Positions 37,998 through 48,040 of a stretch of 64,000 nucleotides of DNA are shown here, one piece after another (positions within the stretch are counted from its first letter, which is position 1; every line of letters begins with the position of its first letter). A program made the translations under genes and the position numbers. Source of the DNA: Haemophilus influenzae (lineage in GTDB: Bacteria; Pseudomonadota; Gammaproteobacteria; Enterobacterales; Pasteurellaceae). The notes beneath the pieces are model-generated. The model was not told where the DNA came from. It worked only from the letters and a program-made list of their open reading frames with translations, and made no database searches. The DNA lies in contig NZ_LS483411.1 of NCBI RefSeq assembly GCF_900475755.1, positions 620,001 to 684,000 of the forward strand, in the 5' to 3' direction.

Positions 37998-39527
37998 ATG
38001 AATAAATATTTTACTTATCTTATTGCGATTATATCAGGTTTACTCGGCGTTTTTGCCTTTTCGCCATTTGATTATTGGCCTTTAGCCTATGTTTCTTTAC
38101 TCGGTTTACTTTATGTCGCTAAAAATCCTAAAAAATCCACCGCACTTTTATCCACTTTCTTGTGGGCGATGGGATTTTTCTGCTTTGGAGTAAGTTGGCT
38201 TAATGTCAGCATTCATCAATTTGGTGGTGCGTCTTTAGGGGTAAGTTATTTCCTTGTCGGTTTACTTGCGGCTTATCTTGCGCTATACCCGATGCTGTTT
38301 ACCTATTTGGTTCAGCGTTTCAAAGTGCAAAGTGCGGTAATTTTTGCCGTGATTTGGACATTGACAGAATTTTTACGTGGTTGGATTTTCACTGGTTTTC
38401 CTTGGCTTCAATTTGGTTATACACAAATTGACAGCCCATTTTATGGCATTGCCCCTATTTTTGGCGTAACAGGATTAACGTTCTTTACTGTTTGGGCAAG
38501 TGCGGTCATTTTTAATCTCGTTTCCTCTTTGTTTAAAACGAAAAACCTTAAATTAGTTTTAGCGAATGCTTTGTTATTGATCATCGTGGGGGGATTGAGT
38601 GCTTATTCATCCCGAATTCACTTTGTAAAATCTGTTGAAGATAAGGCAATTTCAGTCACGCTTGCGCAAGGTAATATTGAACAAAATCTTAAATGGGATC
38701 CTAATTATTTCTATTCTACTTTGGCGATTTATCAAAAATTAATCACAGAAAATCTTGGTAAAACCGATTTAATTATTTTGCCTGAATCAGCCTTGCCAAC
38801 CCTTGAAAATGCGATTACGCCATTTTTTGAGGGATTAGAGCATGCGGCTAAAGAAACGAAAACGGAGATTATGATTGGAACGGTATTCCAAGATACAAAA
38901 TCTGGTAAGTTATTAAATTCAATTATGACTGCAGGAAACCCAGATTTTCCTTATCAACCAGATACGCCAAATCGTTATAATAAACATCATCTTGTGCCTT
39001 TCGGGGAATATGTTCCGCTAGAAAGTATTTTGCGACCACTTAATTCAGTGTTTAATTTACCAATGTCAGCATTTCAAAGTGGGGAGGCTGTTCAGCCCTC
39101 TTTAATCGCCAAAAAACGTGCTTTTTCGCCAGCAATTTGTTATGAAATTATTTTCGGCGAGCAAGTGCGACAAAATTTGAAACAAGATACGGATTATTTG
39201 CTCACGTTATCTAATGATGCGTGGTTTGGCGATTCTATCGGGCCTTGGCAACATTTACAGATGGCAAGAATGCGCGCTTTAGAGTTAGGCAAACCGCTTA
39301 TTCGTGCAACGAATACGGGGATTTCAGTTTTTGTTGATGCGCAAGGTAAGGTATTAGCGCAGGCACCACAATTTATTGAAACAACTTTGACTTATAAAAT
39401 TGCACCTACAGAAGGCAAAACCCCTTATTCTGTATTAGGAAATATGCCTTTGTATGCTTTGTCTTTATTGTTTTTACTCTTACATAGTATGATGGCGTTT
39501 ATTCGTCGTAAGATGAATATCCGATAA
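37998..39527 (+). CDS. lnt: Apolipoprotein N-acyltransferase Lnt
   Basis: Inner-membrane enzyme adding the third acyl chain to the N-terminal cysteine of lipoproteins. The 509 residues have about six N-terminal membrane helices, then a periplasmic nitrilase-fold domain with the catalytic Glu in LPESALPT, Lys in YNKHHLVPFGEYVP and Cys in AICYEIIFGE, and a last helix at the C-terminus. E. coli Lnt is 512 residues. I use the ATG at 37998, 22 bp past corC; an upstream in-frame ATG (37959) would overlap corC. Confidence 0.94.
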   Translation: MNKYFTYLIAIISGLLGVFAFSPFDYWPLAYVSLLGLLYVAKNPKKSTALLSTFLWAMGFFCFGVSWLNVSIHQFGGASLGVSYFLVGLLAAYLALYPMLFTYLVQRFKVQSAVIFAVIWTLTEFLRGWIFTGFPWLQFGYTQIDSPFYGIAPIFGVTGLTFFTVWASAVIFNLVSSLFKTKNLKLVLANALLLIIVGGLSAYSSRIHFVKSVEDKAISVTLAQGNIEQNLKWDPNYFYSTLAIYQKLITENLGKTDLIILPESALPTLENAITPFFEGLEHAAKETKTEIMIGTVFQDTKSGKLLNSIMTAGNPDFPYQPDTPNRYNKHHLVPFGEYVPLESILRPLNSVFNLPMSAFQSGEAVQPSLIAKKRAFSPAICYEIIFGEQVRQNLKQDTDYLLTLSNDAWFGDSIGPWQHLQMARMRALELGKPLIRATNTGISVFVDAQGKVLAQAPQFIETTLTYKIAPTEGKTPYSVLGNMPLYALSLLFLLLHSMMAFIRRKMNIR

Positions 39528-39576
39528 AAAAACCAGTTAAAATGACCGCACTTTTTCACTCATATAAATAAACATT

Positions 39577-40314
39577 ATGCGCATACCAAGAATTTATCAT
39601 CCAATATCCCTTGAAAATCAAACTCAATGTCAGCTTTCAGAAGACGCGGCAAATCACGTTGCTCGAGTGTTAAGAATGACAGAAGGCGAACAGCTTGAAC
39701 TCTTTGATGGTTCTAATCATATTTATCCAGTAAAAATTATTGAGTCAAATAAAAAGTCCGTAAAAGTAGAGATTTTGGGGCGTGAGCTTGCGGATAAAGA
39801 ATCCCATTTAAAAATCCATTTGGGGCAAGTAATTTCTCGCGGAGAACGAATGGAATTTACTATTCAAAAATCTGTAGAATTGGGGATAAATGTGATTACG
39901 CCATTATGGTCAGAACGCTGTGGTGTAAAACTTGATGCAGAGCGAATGGATAAAAAAATCCAACAATGGCAAAAAATTGCGATTGCAGCTTGCGAACAGT
40001 GCGGTCGTAATAGCGTGCCAGAAATTCGTCCATTGATGAAATTGCAAGATTGGTGTGCAGAAAATGATGGTGCATTGAAATTGAATTTACATCCACGTGC
40101 GCACTATTCTATTAAAACCTTACCAACTATTCCATCTGAGGGTGTTCGTTTATTAATTGGCTCGGAAGGTGGATTATCTGCACAAGAAATTGCACAAACT
40201 GAACAGCAAGGATTTACAGAAATTTTATTAGGAAAACGTGTTTTACGTACTGAAACTGCATCACTTGCAGCGATAACTGCATTACAAATTTGTTTTGGGG
40301 ATTTAGGCGAATGA
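39577..40314 (+). CDS. rsmE: 16S rRNA (uracil1498-N3)-methyltransferase RsmE
   Basis: SPOUT-class methyltransferase acting on 16S rRNA U1498. The 245 residues start MRIPRIYHP, have a PUA-like N-terminal domain with [11 protein letters not shown], and a C-terminal trefoil knot with [14 protein letters not shown] and [16 protein letters not shown] for SAM binding. Length fits E. coli RsmE (243). Its stop overlaps the yqgE start, so it heads an rsmE-yqgE-ruvX set. A USS lies upstream, at about 39543. Confidence 0.94.
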   Translation: MRIPRIYHPISLENQTQCQLSEDAANHVARVLRMTEGEQLELFDGSNHIYPVKIIESNKKSVKVEILGRELADKESHLKIHLGQVISRGERMEFTIQKSVELGINVITPLWSERCGVKLDAERMDKKIQQWQKIAIAACEQCGRNSVPEIRPLMKLQDWCAENDGALKLNLHPRAHYSIKTLPTIPSEGVRLLIGSEGGLSAQEIAQTEQQGFTEILLGKRVLRTETASLAAITALQICFGDLGE

Positions 40315-40871
40315 TGGAATTACAAGGAAAATTTTTGATCGCAATGCCACATTTAGACGATTATTTTAATCGCACGGTAGTATTTATGTGTGAGCATAAT
40401 GAACAGGGTTCAATGGGTTTGGTAATTAATCAGCCGACAGATTTAAGCATTGCGGAACTTTATTCAAAACTCAATTTTATGATGAAAAATGACCGCACTT
40501 TTGGTAACGAAATGGTGGTCGCAGGCGGGCCTGTGCATACAGAAAGAGGGTTTATTTTACATAAGAATACGCTTAATGCCTTTCAGCATACTTATAAAGT
40601 CACAGAGGAACTTTCAATGACAACCTCCGCTGATGTAGTGGAAACGCTCGGTTCAACTTTTGCACCTGAAAAATATCTTGTTGCACTAGGATGTTCAAGC
40701 TGGGGGGCAGGTCAGTTAGAAAAAGAAATAAGCGATAATGCGTGGTTGGTGGCGTCATCTAAGGATCAAATTTTATTTGATATGCCCTATGAAGATCGTT
40801 ATATGGCGGCTAATCAGTTACTTGGTATTCATCCTTATAATTTTGCCTTAGCGCAAGTGGGGCATAGTTAA
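40311..40871 (+). CDS. yqgE: YqgE/AlgH family protein (UPF0301)
   Basis: A 186-residue cytoplasmic protein of unknown biochemical role, matching E. coli YqgE (187). Family features are [25 protein letters not shown] at the N-terminus and [10 protein letters not shown], then [15 protein letters not shown]. Two consecutive ATG codons exist; the first (40311) overlaps the rsmE stop as ATGA. Its stop shares one base with the ruvX start (TAATG). Conserved linkage with ruvX suggests shared regulation only. Confidence 0.9.
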   Translation: MMELQGKFLIAMPHLDDYFNRTVVFMCEHNEQGSMGLVINQPTDLSIAELYSKLNFMMKNDRTFGNEMVVAGGPVHTERGFILHKNTLNAFQHTYKVTEELSMTTSADVVETLGSTFAPEKYLVALGCSSWGAGQLEKEISDNAWLVASSKDQILFDMPYEDRYMAANQLLGIHPYNFALAQVGHS

Positions 40872-41290
40872 TGGGAATTACTGCTCTAGCTTTTGATTTT
40901 GGCACTAAAAGTATTGGTTGTGCCATAGGGCAAAGTATTACAGGTACAGCACAAGCCTTGCCAGCTTTTAAAGCACAAGATGGCATTCCAAATTGGGAAG
41001 CGATCGAAAAATGCTTGAAAGAATGGAAGCCAGATGTTGTTATTGTTGGTCTTCCTTTAAATATGGACGGAACAGAACAAAATTTGACTTTGCTGGCTCG
41101 TAAATTTGCAAATCGTTTACAAGGTCGTTTTGGGGTTAATGTCCATTTACAAGATGAACGACTAACCACCACGCAAGCTCGTAGTGAGATTTTTGAACGT
41201 GGTGGTTTTAAAGCATTAAAAAAAGGCAAAGTCGATGGTATTTCAGCCTGTTTAATTTTAGAGAGCTGGTTTGAATGCACTGAATATTAA
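40871..41290 (+). CDS. ruvX: YqgF/RuvX, pre-16S rRNA nuclease, RNase H-like fold
   Basis: A 139-residue RNase H-fold nuclease; the E. coli protein YqgF (138) is implicated in 5' end maturation of 16S rRNA, and was first proposed as a Holliday junction resolvase. Active-site-type acidic residues lie in [22 protein letters not shown] and [12 protein letters not shown]. The ATG overlaps the yqgE stop by one base. It is the last gene of the rsmE-yqgE-ruvX set and converges with rdgC. Confidence 0.92.
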   Translation: MGITALAFDFGTKSIGCAIGQSITGTAQALPAFKAQDGIPNWEAIEKCLKEWKPDVVIVGLPLNMDGTEQNLTLLARKFANRLQGRFGVNVHLQDERLTTTQARSEIFERGGFKALKKGKVDGISACLILESWFECTEY

Positions 41291-41339
41291 ATTTACATTG
41301 CCAAAATAAACCTAATTTTAGAATGATTAAAGTGCGATT

Positions 41340-42248
41340 TTATAATCTCGTTTTTTCGCCACCAAATTCATCTAATAAATTTTCGGTGAGTTTGGCTAGA
41401 ATACCAGTCATCAGTACAAAATCTGCATCGAAACGCTGTGTAAAATCTTCTTTCAGAATATCATCATTTTTTTCACGTATACTATCTGCAAATTTTAAAC
41501 GTTTGATTGTGCAATCTTCGTTAAAAACGAAAGTTAAGGTGTCTTCCCATTCTAAAGCTAATTTACTTACTACTTTTTTACCATCTTGCAGAAGTGCGAG
41601 AATTTCTTCATTTTCTAAGGGTTGTTTTTTACAACGAATAACGCTGTCTTCCTGACTGCCGCGAAGCTCGGCTTCTTCTAATGCAAGTAACCAATGCGGT
41701 AAGCTATCTTGAAGGATCCAATTGGTTAAAATCGTGCTGGGTTCATTAGCAAAGGCTAAAGGCACGACAGGAAGCGAGCCTAGGGATTTACGCAGTAATG
41801 CAAGTGCATCTTCTGCGCGTTTACTCGATGCGGCATCAATATGAATAAGATTATTTTCCGTATCAATCCACAGTGCCGTATGCTGATTTTTACTAAATGC
41901 ACGAGGTAATAAACTCATCACAACATCATCTTTTAATGTCTGTTTTTCTACCTTTTTAAGTTTGCGATTTTCTTTTTGTTCGAGGCTTTCAATGCGTTCA
42001 TCAAGTTCACGTTTGACCACATTTGCCGGCAAGATTTTTTCTTCTTTTTTGGCAATTAATAGAATTTGTTTTCCTACAGAAAAATAGAGTAAATCAGTGC
42101 CTCGTAATGGAGCAGACCAGCCAAATTTACTTTGATCTTGAGCACCGCAAGGATGAAATTGACAATCTTCCAGTTGAGTTTGTAGCTGTGCAAGATCCCA
42201 ATCTAGCGGTTTAGTCAGTCTATAAGTCATTAAATTTTTGAACCACAT
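41340..42248 (-). CDS. rdgC: Recombination-associated protein RdgC
   Basis: Nucleoid-associated DNA-binding protein that forms a dimeric ring around double-stranded DNA and limits RecA activity. The 302-residue product (E. coli 303) begins MWFKNLMTYRLTKPLDWD, with CGAQDQSKFGWSAPLRG early, EQKENRKLKKVEKQTLKDDVV-type charged stretches in the middle, and a C-terminal segment ending LLDEFGGEKTRL. The ATG at 42248 follows GGAAG. It is transcribed divergently from proC. Confidence 0.94.
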   Translation of the reverse strand: MWFKNLMTYRLTKPLDWDLAQLQTQLEDCQFHPCGAQDQSKFGWSAPLRGTDLLYFSVGKQILLIAKKEEKILPANVVKRELDERIESLEQKENRKLKKVEKQTLKDDVVMSLLPRAFSKNQHTALWIDTENNLIHIDAASSKRAEDALALLRKSLGSLPVVPLAFANEPSTILTNWILQDSLPHWLLALEEAELRGSQEDSVIRCKKQPLENEEILALLQDGKKVVSKLALEWEDTLTFVFNEDCTIKRLKFADSIREKNDDILKEDFTQRFDADFVLMTGILAKLTENLLDEFGGEKTRL

Positions 42249-42313
42249 CGTAACACTTCCTTCAATATAGGGTAGAATATGCAGCATTATAGCCCATAAA
42301 AGTAGGAAAAACG

Positions 42314-43129
42314 ATGCAACACAAATTGATTGCCTTTATTGGCGGCGGTAATATGGCACAGGCTATTATTCTTGGTTTATTGAAACAAGGTTATCCTGCC
42401 GAGCAAATTATTGTGAATGATCCGAATGAGGAAAAAAGAGCATTTTTTGCCAATCTTGGCGTGACAACTTCTGAAAATAATGTGGAAAGCGTAATCAAAG
42501 CGGAAGTTGTATTGCTTGCGGTAAAACCTCAAATGATGGCTGAAGTTTGTTCGCCACTAAGTGCGGTGGATTTTTCCGATAAATTATTAATTTCCATTGC
42601 TGCGGGGATTTCAACTGAACGCTTGAACGCATTAATTCCAAGTGCGAACGCAGTAGTGCGTGTTATGCCAAATACGCCTGCATTAGTGGGCGAAGGTATG
42701 GCAGGTTTATTTGCACCGAAAAATACGAGCGAAAATCACCGCACTTTTGCACAAGATTTGTTGGGGGCAGTGGGAAGAACGGTTTGGGTGGATGATGAAA
42801 CTCAAATGCACGCAGTAACTACCGCTTCAGGAAGTAGCCCAGCTTATTTCTTTTTGATGCTGGAAGCGATGCAGCAAGCCTTAATTAAAATGAATATTGA
42901 TGAAAAAACTGCGCGTGAATTAGTGCAGCAATCAATGCTCGGTGCAGCAAAAATGGTAACAGAAAATCCGCAAATTACACTTTCAACTTTGCGTGAAAAT
43001 GTCACCTCGAAAGGTGGCACCACTGCGGCGGCGTTAGCCGTATTTGACGCACAACATTTTAATCAAATAATAGAGCAAGCTATGCAGGCTTGTTTATCTC
43101 GTTCACAAGAAATGGAAACCTTATTCTGA
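42314..43129 (+). CDS. proC: Pyrroline-5-carboxylate reductase ProC
   Basis: Last step of proline synthesis, NAD(P)H reduction of pyrroline-5-carboxylate. The 271 residues have the Rossmann motif [31 protein letters not shown] in the middle and the C-terminal substrate/dimer segment [20 protein letters not shown]. coli ProC is 269 residues. GTAGGAAAAACG precedes the ATG. Its stop overlaps the start of the following transporter gene (TGATG), implying cotranscription. Confidence 0.95.
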   Translation: MQHKLIAFIGGGNMAQAIILGLLKQGYPAEQIIVNDPNEEKRAFFANLGVTTSENNVESVIKAEVVLLAVKPQMMAEVCSPLSAVDFSDKLLISIAAGISTERLNALIPSANAVVRVMPNTPALVGEGMAGLFAPKNTSENHRTFAQDLLGAVGRTVWVDDETQMHAVTTASGSSPAYFFLMLEAMQQALIKMNIDEKTARELVQQSMLGAAKMVTENPQITLSTLRENVTSKGGTTAAALAVFDAQHFNQIIEQAMQACLSRSQEMETLF

Positions 43130-44295
43130 TGCAACTTCGTCCTTTTTATTGGCTCGCACTGAGCTTTCTAGGTTACTACTGCGCTTATGGCGTATTTTTG
43201 CCGTTCTTCCCAGCTTGGTTAAAATCACAACAATATGGCGAAGAAATGATTGGTTTAGTTATCGGCAGTGCTTATATTTTCCGATTTGCGGGCGGATTAT
43301 TTTTTTCATCGCTGATTAAAAAAGCCAATCATATTATTAATTCCTTACGCCTATTGGCGTTAGCATCGGCCATTATTATGGCGGCAATGAGTTTAGTTGC
43401 ACATAATTTTTGGTTGTTATTTATTGCTATTGGTTTATATGCCTCTGTGAATTCAGCAGGAATGCCAATTGGGGATTCATTGGCATCCACTTGGCAACGC
43501 CAAATCGGCTTAGATTACGGCAAAGTACGTTTAATTGGCTCTGCTGCCTTTATCCTTGGCGTAGTAGTGTTTGGTGGCATGATTGGCTGGGTTGGCGAGC
43601 AAAATATCGTGTGGATTTTAACCGCACTTTTATCTTTCTATACCATCATTCAGCTTTTAAAACCGACCATTCCCCCAAAAGATGAAATACCTGAAGGCAG
43701 CGATCAAAATCATATTGGTTTTATTGCTTTACTGAAAAATCCAATGACATTGCGAGTAATGATTGCAGTAGGACTCATTCAAGGCTCTCATGCGGCTTAT
43801 TATGTTTATAGCACGATTTATTGGACAAGTATTGGGATCTCCATTTCTCAAACTAGCTTACTTTGGGGCATTGGCGTATTAGCAGAAATTGTATTATTTT
43901 TCTTCTCTCGTCGCTTATTTCAAAATATTTCTATCAGCGTGCTGCTTTATATTTCTGCGATTGCGTGCGTTGGACGCTGGGCTGTAATGGGATATATTGA
44001 AGATTTTTGGTTGATATTCTTATTGCAACTTATGCATAGTTTGACTTATGCCGTGTGCCATTATGCGATTGTTCGCTATATCACTACGCAACCGCAAAGC
44101 CATATTGCGAAATTACAAGGTTTGTATAATGGTTTATCCAATGGCGTGTTAATTGCCATTTTTACCGCGATTGCGGGAATGATTTATCCAACGTCGCCAG
44201 CGATGACATTTGTATTGATGAGTATCATCGCGGCTGCTGCATTTTTTGTGATTCCACGCAAGTTAAATGCCTTTTTGATTGTTCAGCATAAATAG
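43129..44295 (+). CDS. HcaT-like MFS transporter
   Basis: A 388-residue, 12-helix major-facilitator protein resembling E. coli HcaT (3-phenylpropionate transporter, 379) across its length: [12 protein letters not shown], a [14 protein letters not shown] motif, [29 protein letters not shown] and [18 protein letters not shown]. The substrate is uncertain, because H. influenzae is not known to degrade phenylpropionate. It starts at the ATG sharing one base with the proC stop. The frame opens earlier, inside proC. Confidence 0.84.
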   Translation: MQLRPFYWLALSFLGYYCAYGVFLPFFPAWLKSQQYGEEMIGLVIGSAYIFRFAGGLFFSSLIKKANHIINSLRLLALASAIIMAAMSLVAHNFWLLFIAIGLYASVNSAGMPIGDSLASTWQRQIGLDYGKVRLIGSAAFILGVVVFGGMIGWVGEQNIVWILTALLSFYTIIQLLKPTIPPKDEIPEGSDQNHIGFIALLKNPMTLRVMIAVGLIQGSHAAYYVYSTIYWTSIGISISQTSLLWGIGVLAEIVLFFFSRRLFQNISISVLLYISAIACVGRWAVMGYIEDFWLIFLLQLMHSLTYAVCHYAIVRYITTQPQSHIAKLQGLYNGLSNGVLIAIFTAIAGMIYPTSPAMTFVLMSIIAAAAFFVIPRKLNAFLIVQHK

Positions 44296-44324
44296 GACGC
44301 ATCGCTTCCTTGTAGAAAAGTAAT

Positions 44325-45218
44325 ATGAAAAATCTTGCGTTTATTGATTTGTTTCTTAATGAATATTGGATTGAAAAAGGGCTTTCAGAAAATACCGTTC
44401 AATCTTATCGTTTGGATTTAACCGCACTTTGTGATTGGTTGGATAAAAATGACTTGTCTTTGGAAACTTTAGATGCTGTTGATTTGCAAGGTTTTCTAGG
44501 AGAGCGTTTAGAGAAAGGTTACAAAGCCACTAGCACCGCGCGAATGTTAAGTGCAATGCGTAAACTTTTCCAATATTTATATCGGGAAAAATACCGAGTG
44601 GATGATCCAAGTGCGGTGCTAAGTTCGCCTAAATTACCCAGTCGCTTGCCAAAATATTTAACTGAGCAACAAGTGTCAGATTTGCTCAATACGCCAGATG
44701 TGGACGTGCCTTTGGAGTTACGAGATAAAGCAATGTTAGAGTTGCTTTATGCAACGGGGCTTCGTGTGACGGAGTTAGTTTCGCTTACAATTGAAAACAT
44801 GAGCGTACAACAAGGCGTGGTGCGCGTGATTGGTAAAGGGAACAAGGAACGTATTGTGCCAATGGGGGAAGAAGCTGCCTATTGGGTTCGTCAATTTATA
44901 CTTTATGGTCGTCCTGTTCTCTTAAATGGGCAGAGTTCTGATGTTGTGTTTCCAAGTCAGCGCGCACAGCAAATGACTCGTCAAACTTTCTGGCATCGTG
45001 TAAAACATTATGCCATTCTCGCAGATATTGATGCTGATGCACTTTCCCCTCACGTTCTTCGCCATGCTTTTGCCACCCATTTAGTGAATCACGGTGCGGA
45101 TTTACGTGTGGTGCAAATGTTGCTAGGGCATACAGATTTATCCACAACACAGATTTATACTCATGTGGCAAAAGAGAGATTGAAACGATTACATGAAAGA
45201 TTTCATCCTAGAGGATAA
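44325..45218 (+). CDS. xerD: Site-specific tyrosine recombinase XerD
   Basis: Partner of XerC in resolving chromosome dimers at dif. The 297 residues have an N-terminal SAM-like domain (about 1-90) and the catalytic domain with Arg147 in ATGLRVTELVSL, the conserved Lys in VIGKGNKERIVP, HVLRHAFATHLVNHG (His-x-x-Arg), the later His in LLGHTDLSTTQIYTHV and nucleophile Tyr278. Length and the N-terminal EYWIEKGLSENTVQSY favour XerD over XerC. Confidence 0.94.
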   Translation: MKNLAFIDLFLNEYWIEKGLSENTVQSYRLDLTALCDWLDKNDLSLETLDAVDLQGFLGERLEKGYKATSTARMLSAMRKLFQYLYREKYRVDDPSAVLSSPKLPSRLPKYLTEQQVSDLLNTPDVDVPLELRDKAMLELLYATGLRVTELVSLTIENMSVQQGVVRVIGKGNKERIVPMGEEAAYWVRQFILYGRPVLLNGQSSDVVFPSQRAQQMTRQTFWHRVKHYAILADIDADALSPHVLRHAFATHLVNHGADLRVVQMLLGHTDLSTTQIYTHVAKERLKRLHERFHPRG

Positions 45219-45278
45219 TTTCGGGGTAAATTTTTATAGTTTTAAAGATTGATTGTGAATTTCTTATTGATTAATTAA

Positions 45279-45294
45279 TTTGACACACATCACA
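45279..45294 (+). promoter_or_regulatory. Candidate CRP (or FNR) site upstream of the small exported protein gene
   Basis: TTTGACACACATCACA matches the CRP consensus TGTGA-N6-TCACA at 9 of 10 fixed positions and lies in AT-rich flanks about 100 bp before the ATG at 45391. Read one base in, TTGAC-ACAC-ATCAC also matches the FNR consensus at 8 of 10 positions, so the factor is ambiguous. Confidence 0.4.
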
Positions 45295-45390
45295 AATTTT
45301 GAATAAAAAATTAGACAGCTCAAGCATATTTTGCTATCTTGCAAAAAATTTCGACATTTATTCTATCGAAAAGTAATTTTGGATTCTAAA

Positions 45391-45678
45391 ATGAAAAAAA
45401 TAACGCTTTTTTTTACTGCACTTTTATGCTTATTTTCAACTTCTGTTTTAGCCGAATCTAATTTAATACCTAAACAATGTGAGCAATTATTTAAAGAAAC
45501 AGAAAATTTGATTGCCCAAGCAGAAAAACAACCTGGAACCCACATTCAAGTAAATAAAATCAAAAGTAAACTAAACCAAAGCAAACAACAAATTCTTCAA
45601 ATGGAATTAGCGACTCAGTTAAAAAGTTGTGAAGTGGGTTTAGCAAAATTAAGTAATTTGAAAAGTTATAGTGAGTAA
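45391..45678 (+). CDS. Small exported protein, possibly DUF5339 family
   Basis: A 95-residue protein with a classical Sec signal peptide (MKKITLFFTALLCLFSTSVLA, probable cleavage after Ala21), leaving a 74-residue, Lys/Gln-rich, largely helical periplasmic domain. It has two cysteines in the mature part (PKQCEQLF and KSCEVGL), which may form a disulfide. I do not recognise a function; the family guess is from memory of similar short Haemophilus proteins. The frame is open to 45331, but the signal peptide fixes the start. It ends in a strong terminator. Confidence 0.75.
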   Translation: MKKITLFFTALLCLFSTSVLAESNLIPKQCEQLFKETENLIAQAEKQPGTHIQVNKIKSKLNQSKQQILQMELATQLKSCEVGLAKLSNLKSYSE

Positions 45679-45681
45679 TTA

Positions 45682-45714
45682 AAAAAGCCTTGTTGAATAC
45701 AATAAGGCTTTTTT
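45682..45714. terminator. Bidirectional terminator between the exported protein gene and ruvB
   Basis: AAAAAGCCTT (45682-45691) pairs with AAGGCTTTTT around an AT-rich loop, with a T-run on the plus strand and T residues on the minus strand. It separates convergent genes. Confidence 0.85.
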
Positions 45715-45729
45715 AGTAGTTAAATTTAT

Positions 45730-46737
45730 CTAGTCTGATAATTTCTGCAGACCGAAATGGCGATAAGTTTTCGATGTTGCAATACGTCCACGTGGCGTTC
45801 TTTGTAAAAACCCCTGTTGAATCAAATAAGGCTCTAAAACATCTTCAATGGTATCACGTTCTTCGCCAATTGCAGCAGCAAGATTATCCAGCCCCACAGG
45901 TCCACCATCAAAACGCTCAATAACTGCAGACAACAATTTTCTATCTAAATAATCAAATCCAGCATCATCTACATCCAACATTGAAAGTGCTTGTTTTGCC
46001 ACATTTACCGAAATTACTCCCCCATTGCGTACATCTGCATAATCACGCACACGTCGTAATAAACGGTTTGCAATTCGAGGCGTGCCTCGTGAACGACGAG
46101 CCACCTCGAAAGCGGCCTGCTGTTCTAATTCAAGATTTAAACAGTCCGCACTTCTTGCCACGATAGAGGTTAAATCTTCTACAGAATAGAATTCCAAACG
46201 TTGCACAATACCAAAACGATCACGCAATGGCGAAGTCAAAGAACCCGCTCTAGTGGTCGCACCAACCAAAGTAAAAGGTGGCAAATCTAATTTAATAGAA
46301 CGAGCAGCTGGCCCTTCGCCAATCATAATATCTAATTGATAGTCTTCCATTGCTGGATAAAGGACTTCTTCAATCGCAGGGGAAAGTCGATGGATTTCAT
46401 CAATAAATAATACATCGTGCGGTTCAAGATTAGTTAGCATTGCAGCCAAATCGCCCGCTTTTTCTAATACTGGCCCCGATGTCGTACGAATATTGACGCC
46501 CATTTCATTTGCCACAATATTAGCAAGGGTTGTTTTTCCCAAACCGGGAGGGCCAAAAATCAACAAATGATCTAAGGCATCTTGACGGAGTTTGGCAGCC
46601 TTGATGAAAATATCCATTTGCTCGCGTACTTGCGGCTGCCCAACATAATCTGCTAATAGTTTAGGGCGAATAGCGCGGTCAATAACATCTTCATCAACCT
46701 TAGCTTGCCCGCTAATAATTCTATCTGCTTCAATCAT
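45730..46737 (-). CDS. ruvB: Holliday junction branch-migration helicase RuvB
   Basis: AAA+ hexameric motor that drives branch migration with RuvA. The 335 residues contain Walker [17 protein letters not shown], Walker [13 protein letters not shown], sensor 1 region [21 protein letters not shown], the arginine-finger region and the C-terminal winged helix ending with [20 protein letters not shown]. coli RuvB is 336. It lies 7 bp after ruvA, in the usual ruvAB pair. Confidence 0.97.
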   Translation of the reverse strand: MIEADRIISGQAKVDEDVIDRAIRPKLLADYVGQPQVREQMDIFIKAAKLRQDALDHLLIFGPPGLGKTTLANIVANEMGVNIRTTSGPVLEKAGDLAAMLTNLEPHDVLFIDEIHRLSPAIEEVLYPAMEDYQLDIMIGEGPAARSIKLDLPPFTLVGATTRAGSLTSPLRDRFGIVQRLEFYSVEDLTSIVARSADCLNLELEQQAAFEVARRSRGTPRIANRLLRRVRDYADVRNGGVISVNVAKQALSMLDVDDAGFDYLDRKLLSAVIERFDGGPVGLDNLAAAIGEERDTIEDVLEPYLIQQGFLQRTPRGRIATSKTYRHFGLQKLSD

Positions 46738-46744
46738 ATCTTTC

Positions 46745-47359
46745 CTACAGTGCGGCTTTTAACGCTTCGCGGATAACTTGTTCACTGGTTAATTCTGGCT
46801 TAGCAACTCGTTTCACCATTTTTTCTGCTTCTGAAGGTTTATAACCTAAAGCAATCAAGGCTGAAATAGCTTCATCAGATGAATTTTCTACACTCGGTTC
46901 AATAGATGGAACTGACCGAATATGGGTACTTTCTACAAAGAAATCACTTTGTTTTACACCTTTAAATTTACCTTTCAGTTCAACTAACAAACGTTCAGCA
47001 GTTTTTTTGCCAACCCCTGGGATTTTAGTGAGTTTAGAAAGTTCTTCTCTCTCTATCGCATAGGCAAATTGTTCGACCGACATGGCGGATAAAATCGCTA
47101 AGGCTAATTTAGGCCCCACCCCATTTGTTTTAATTAATTCACGAAATAAAGTGCGGTCTGTTTTTTGGGCAAATCCAAAGAGTAAGTGAGCATCTTCCCG
47201 AACAACAAAATGGGTGAATAAAGTCGTTTCTTGACCAATTTCTGGTAAATCATAGAAACTCGTCATAGGCAAAAGCAATTCATAGCCTACGCCTTGCACA
47301 TTAAGTAAAATTTCTGGAGGTTGTTTTTCTAAAAGAATGCCTTGTAAGCGACCGATCAT
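46745..47359 (-). CDS. ruvA: Holliday junction DNA-binding protein RuvA
   Basis: Tetrameric junction-binding partner of RuvB. The 204 residues (E. coli 203) have an OB-fold N-terminus ([19 protein letters not shown]), two helix-hairpin-helix motifs ([17 protein letters not shown] and [20 protein letters not shown]), a flexible linker and a C-terminal RuvB-contacting domain ([18 protein letters not shown]). It is followed closely by ruvB and preceded by ruvC, with a terminator-like hairpin between ruvC and ruvA. Confidence 0.97.
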   Translation of the reverse strand: MIGRLQGILLEKQPPEILLNVQGVGYELLLPMTSFYDLPEIGQETTLFTHFVVREDAHLLFGFAQKTDRTLFRELIKTNGVGPKLALAILSAMSVEQFAYAIEREELSKLTKIPGVGKKTAERLLVELKGKFKGVKQSDFFVESTHIRSVPSIEPSVENSSDEAISALIALGYKPSEAEKMVKRVAKPELTSEQVIREALKAAL

Positions 47360-47403
47360 AATTCTTCCGAATGATAAAAAATTTAACGCATAGAATAAAA
47401 TAA

Positions 47404-47424
47404 AACTGGACGAACATCCAGTTA
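47404..47424 (-). terminator. Terminator-like hairpin at the end of ruvC
   Basis: A 7-bp stem AACTGGA/TCCAGTT with a 6-nt loop overlaps the ruvC stop codon and is followed on the minus strand by a T-rich tail. It would separate ruvC from the ruvAB transcript or make read-through partial. Confidence 0.65.
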
Positions 47425-47994
47425 AATTTTTAATCTAAAGCGTCCTCGGCTATATCTGGTCTTTAAAAGTGCGGTCATTTTTTCTTGCGTTTCTGTCATT
47501 TTCACAGAATTGGCAATATGTAAAGAATGTTGAATAGAATGTGCGTGTGTAATCGCGATAGCCAAGGCATCCGCAGCATCGGCTTGAGGTTTATCTGATA
47601 ACTTCAAAATACGAGTTATCATTTCTTGCACTTGCACTTTATCAGCGGAACCAATGCCCACAACCGTTTGTTTTACTAAACGTGCGGCATATTCAAAAAC
47701 AGGTAAATCATGATTTACTGCCGCCACAATCGCCGTACCTCGAGCCTGCCCTAGTTTTAAAGCTGAATCCGCATTCTTCGCCATAAACACTTGTTCAATC
47801 GCAAACATATCAGGTTGAAATTGCGTGATAATTTCAGCCACTCCAGCATAAATCCGTTTCAATCGGGTGGGTAAATCTTCAACTTGAGTGCGAATTGCAC
47901 CACTGCCGAGATATTCCAAATGTCTTCCTGTTTGACGAATCACACCATAACCCGTTACGCGAGAGCCAGGGTCAATACCTAAAATAATGCTCAT
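47422..47994 (-). CDS. ruvC: Holliday junction resolvase RuvC
   Basis: Endonuclease that cuts Holliday junctions symmetrically. The 190 residues have the catalytic acidic residues of the RNase H fold: Asp7 in [13 protein letters not shown], Glu in [23 protein letters not shown], and the pair in [16 protein letters not shown]. coli RuvC is 173; the extra length is a basic C-terminal tail. Upstream, 46 bp separate it from yebC, with a terminator between; synteny yebC-ruvC-ruvA-ruvB is as in enterics. Confidence 0.96.
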   Translation of the reverse strand: MSIILGIDPGSRVTGYGVIRQTGRHLEYLGSGAIRTQVEDLPTRLKRIYAGVAEIITQFQPDMFAIEQVFMAKNADSALKLGQARGTAIVAAVNHDLPVFEYAARLVKQTVVGIGSADKVQVQEMITRILKLSDKPQADAADALAIAITHAHSIQHSLHIANSVKMTETQEKMTALLKTRYSRGRFRLKI

Positions 47995-48006
47995 AATTTC
48001 TATAAA

Positions 48007-48034
48007 AAATGGGTAATTAAATTACCCATTTATT
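48007..48034 (-). terminator. Terminator between yebC and ruvC
   Basis: A perfect 11-bp stem (AAATGGGTAAT/ATTACCCATTT) with a 3-nt loop is followed on the minus strand by a T-run, 7 bp past the yebC stop. It would uncouple ruvC from yebC. Confidence 0.8.
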
Positions 48035-48040
48035 GCATCA

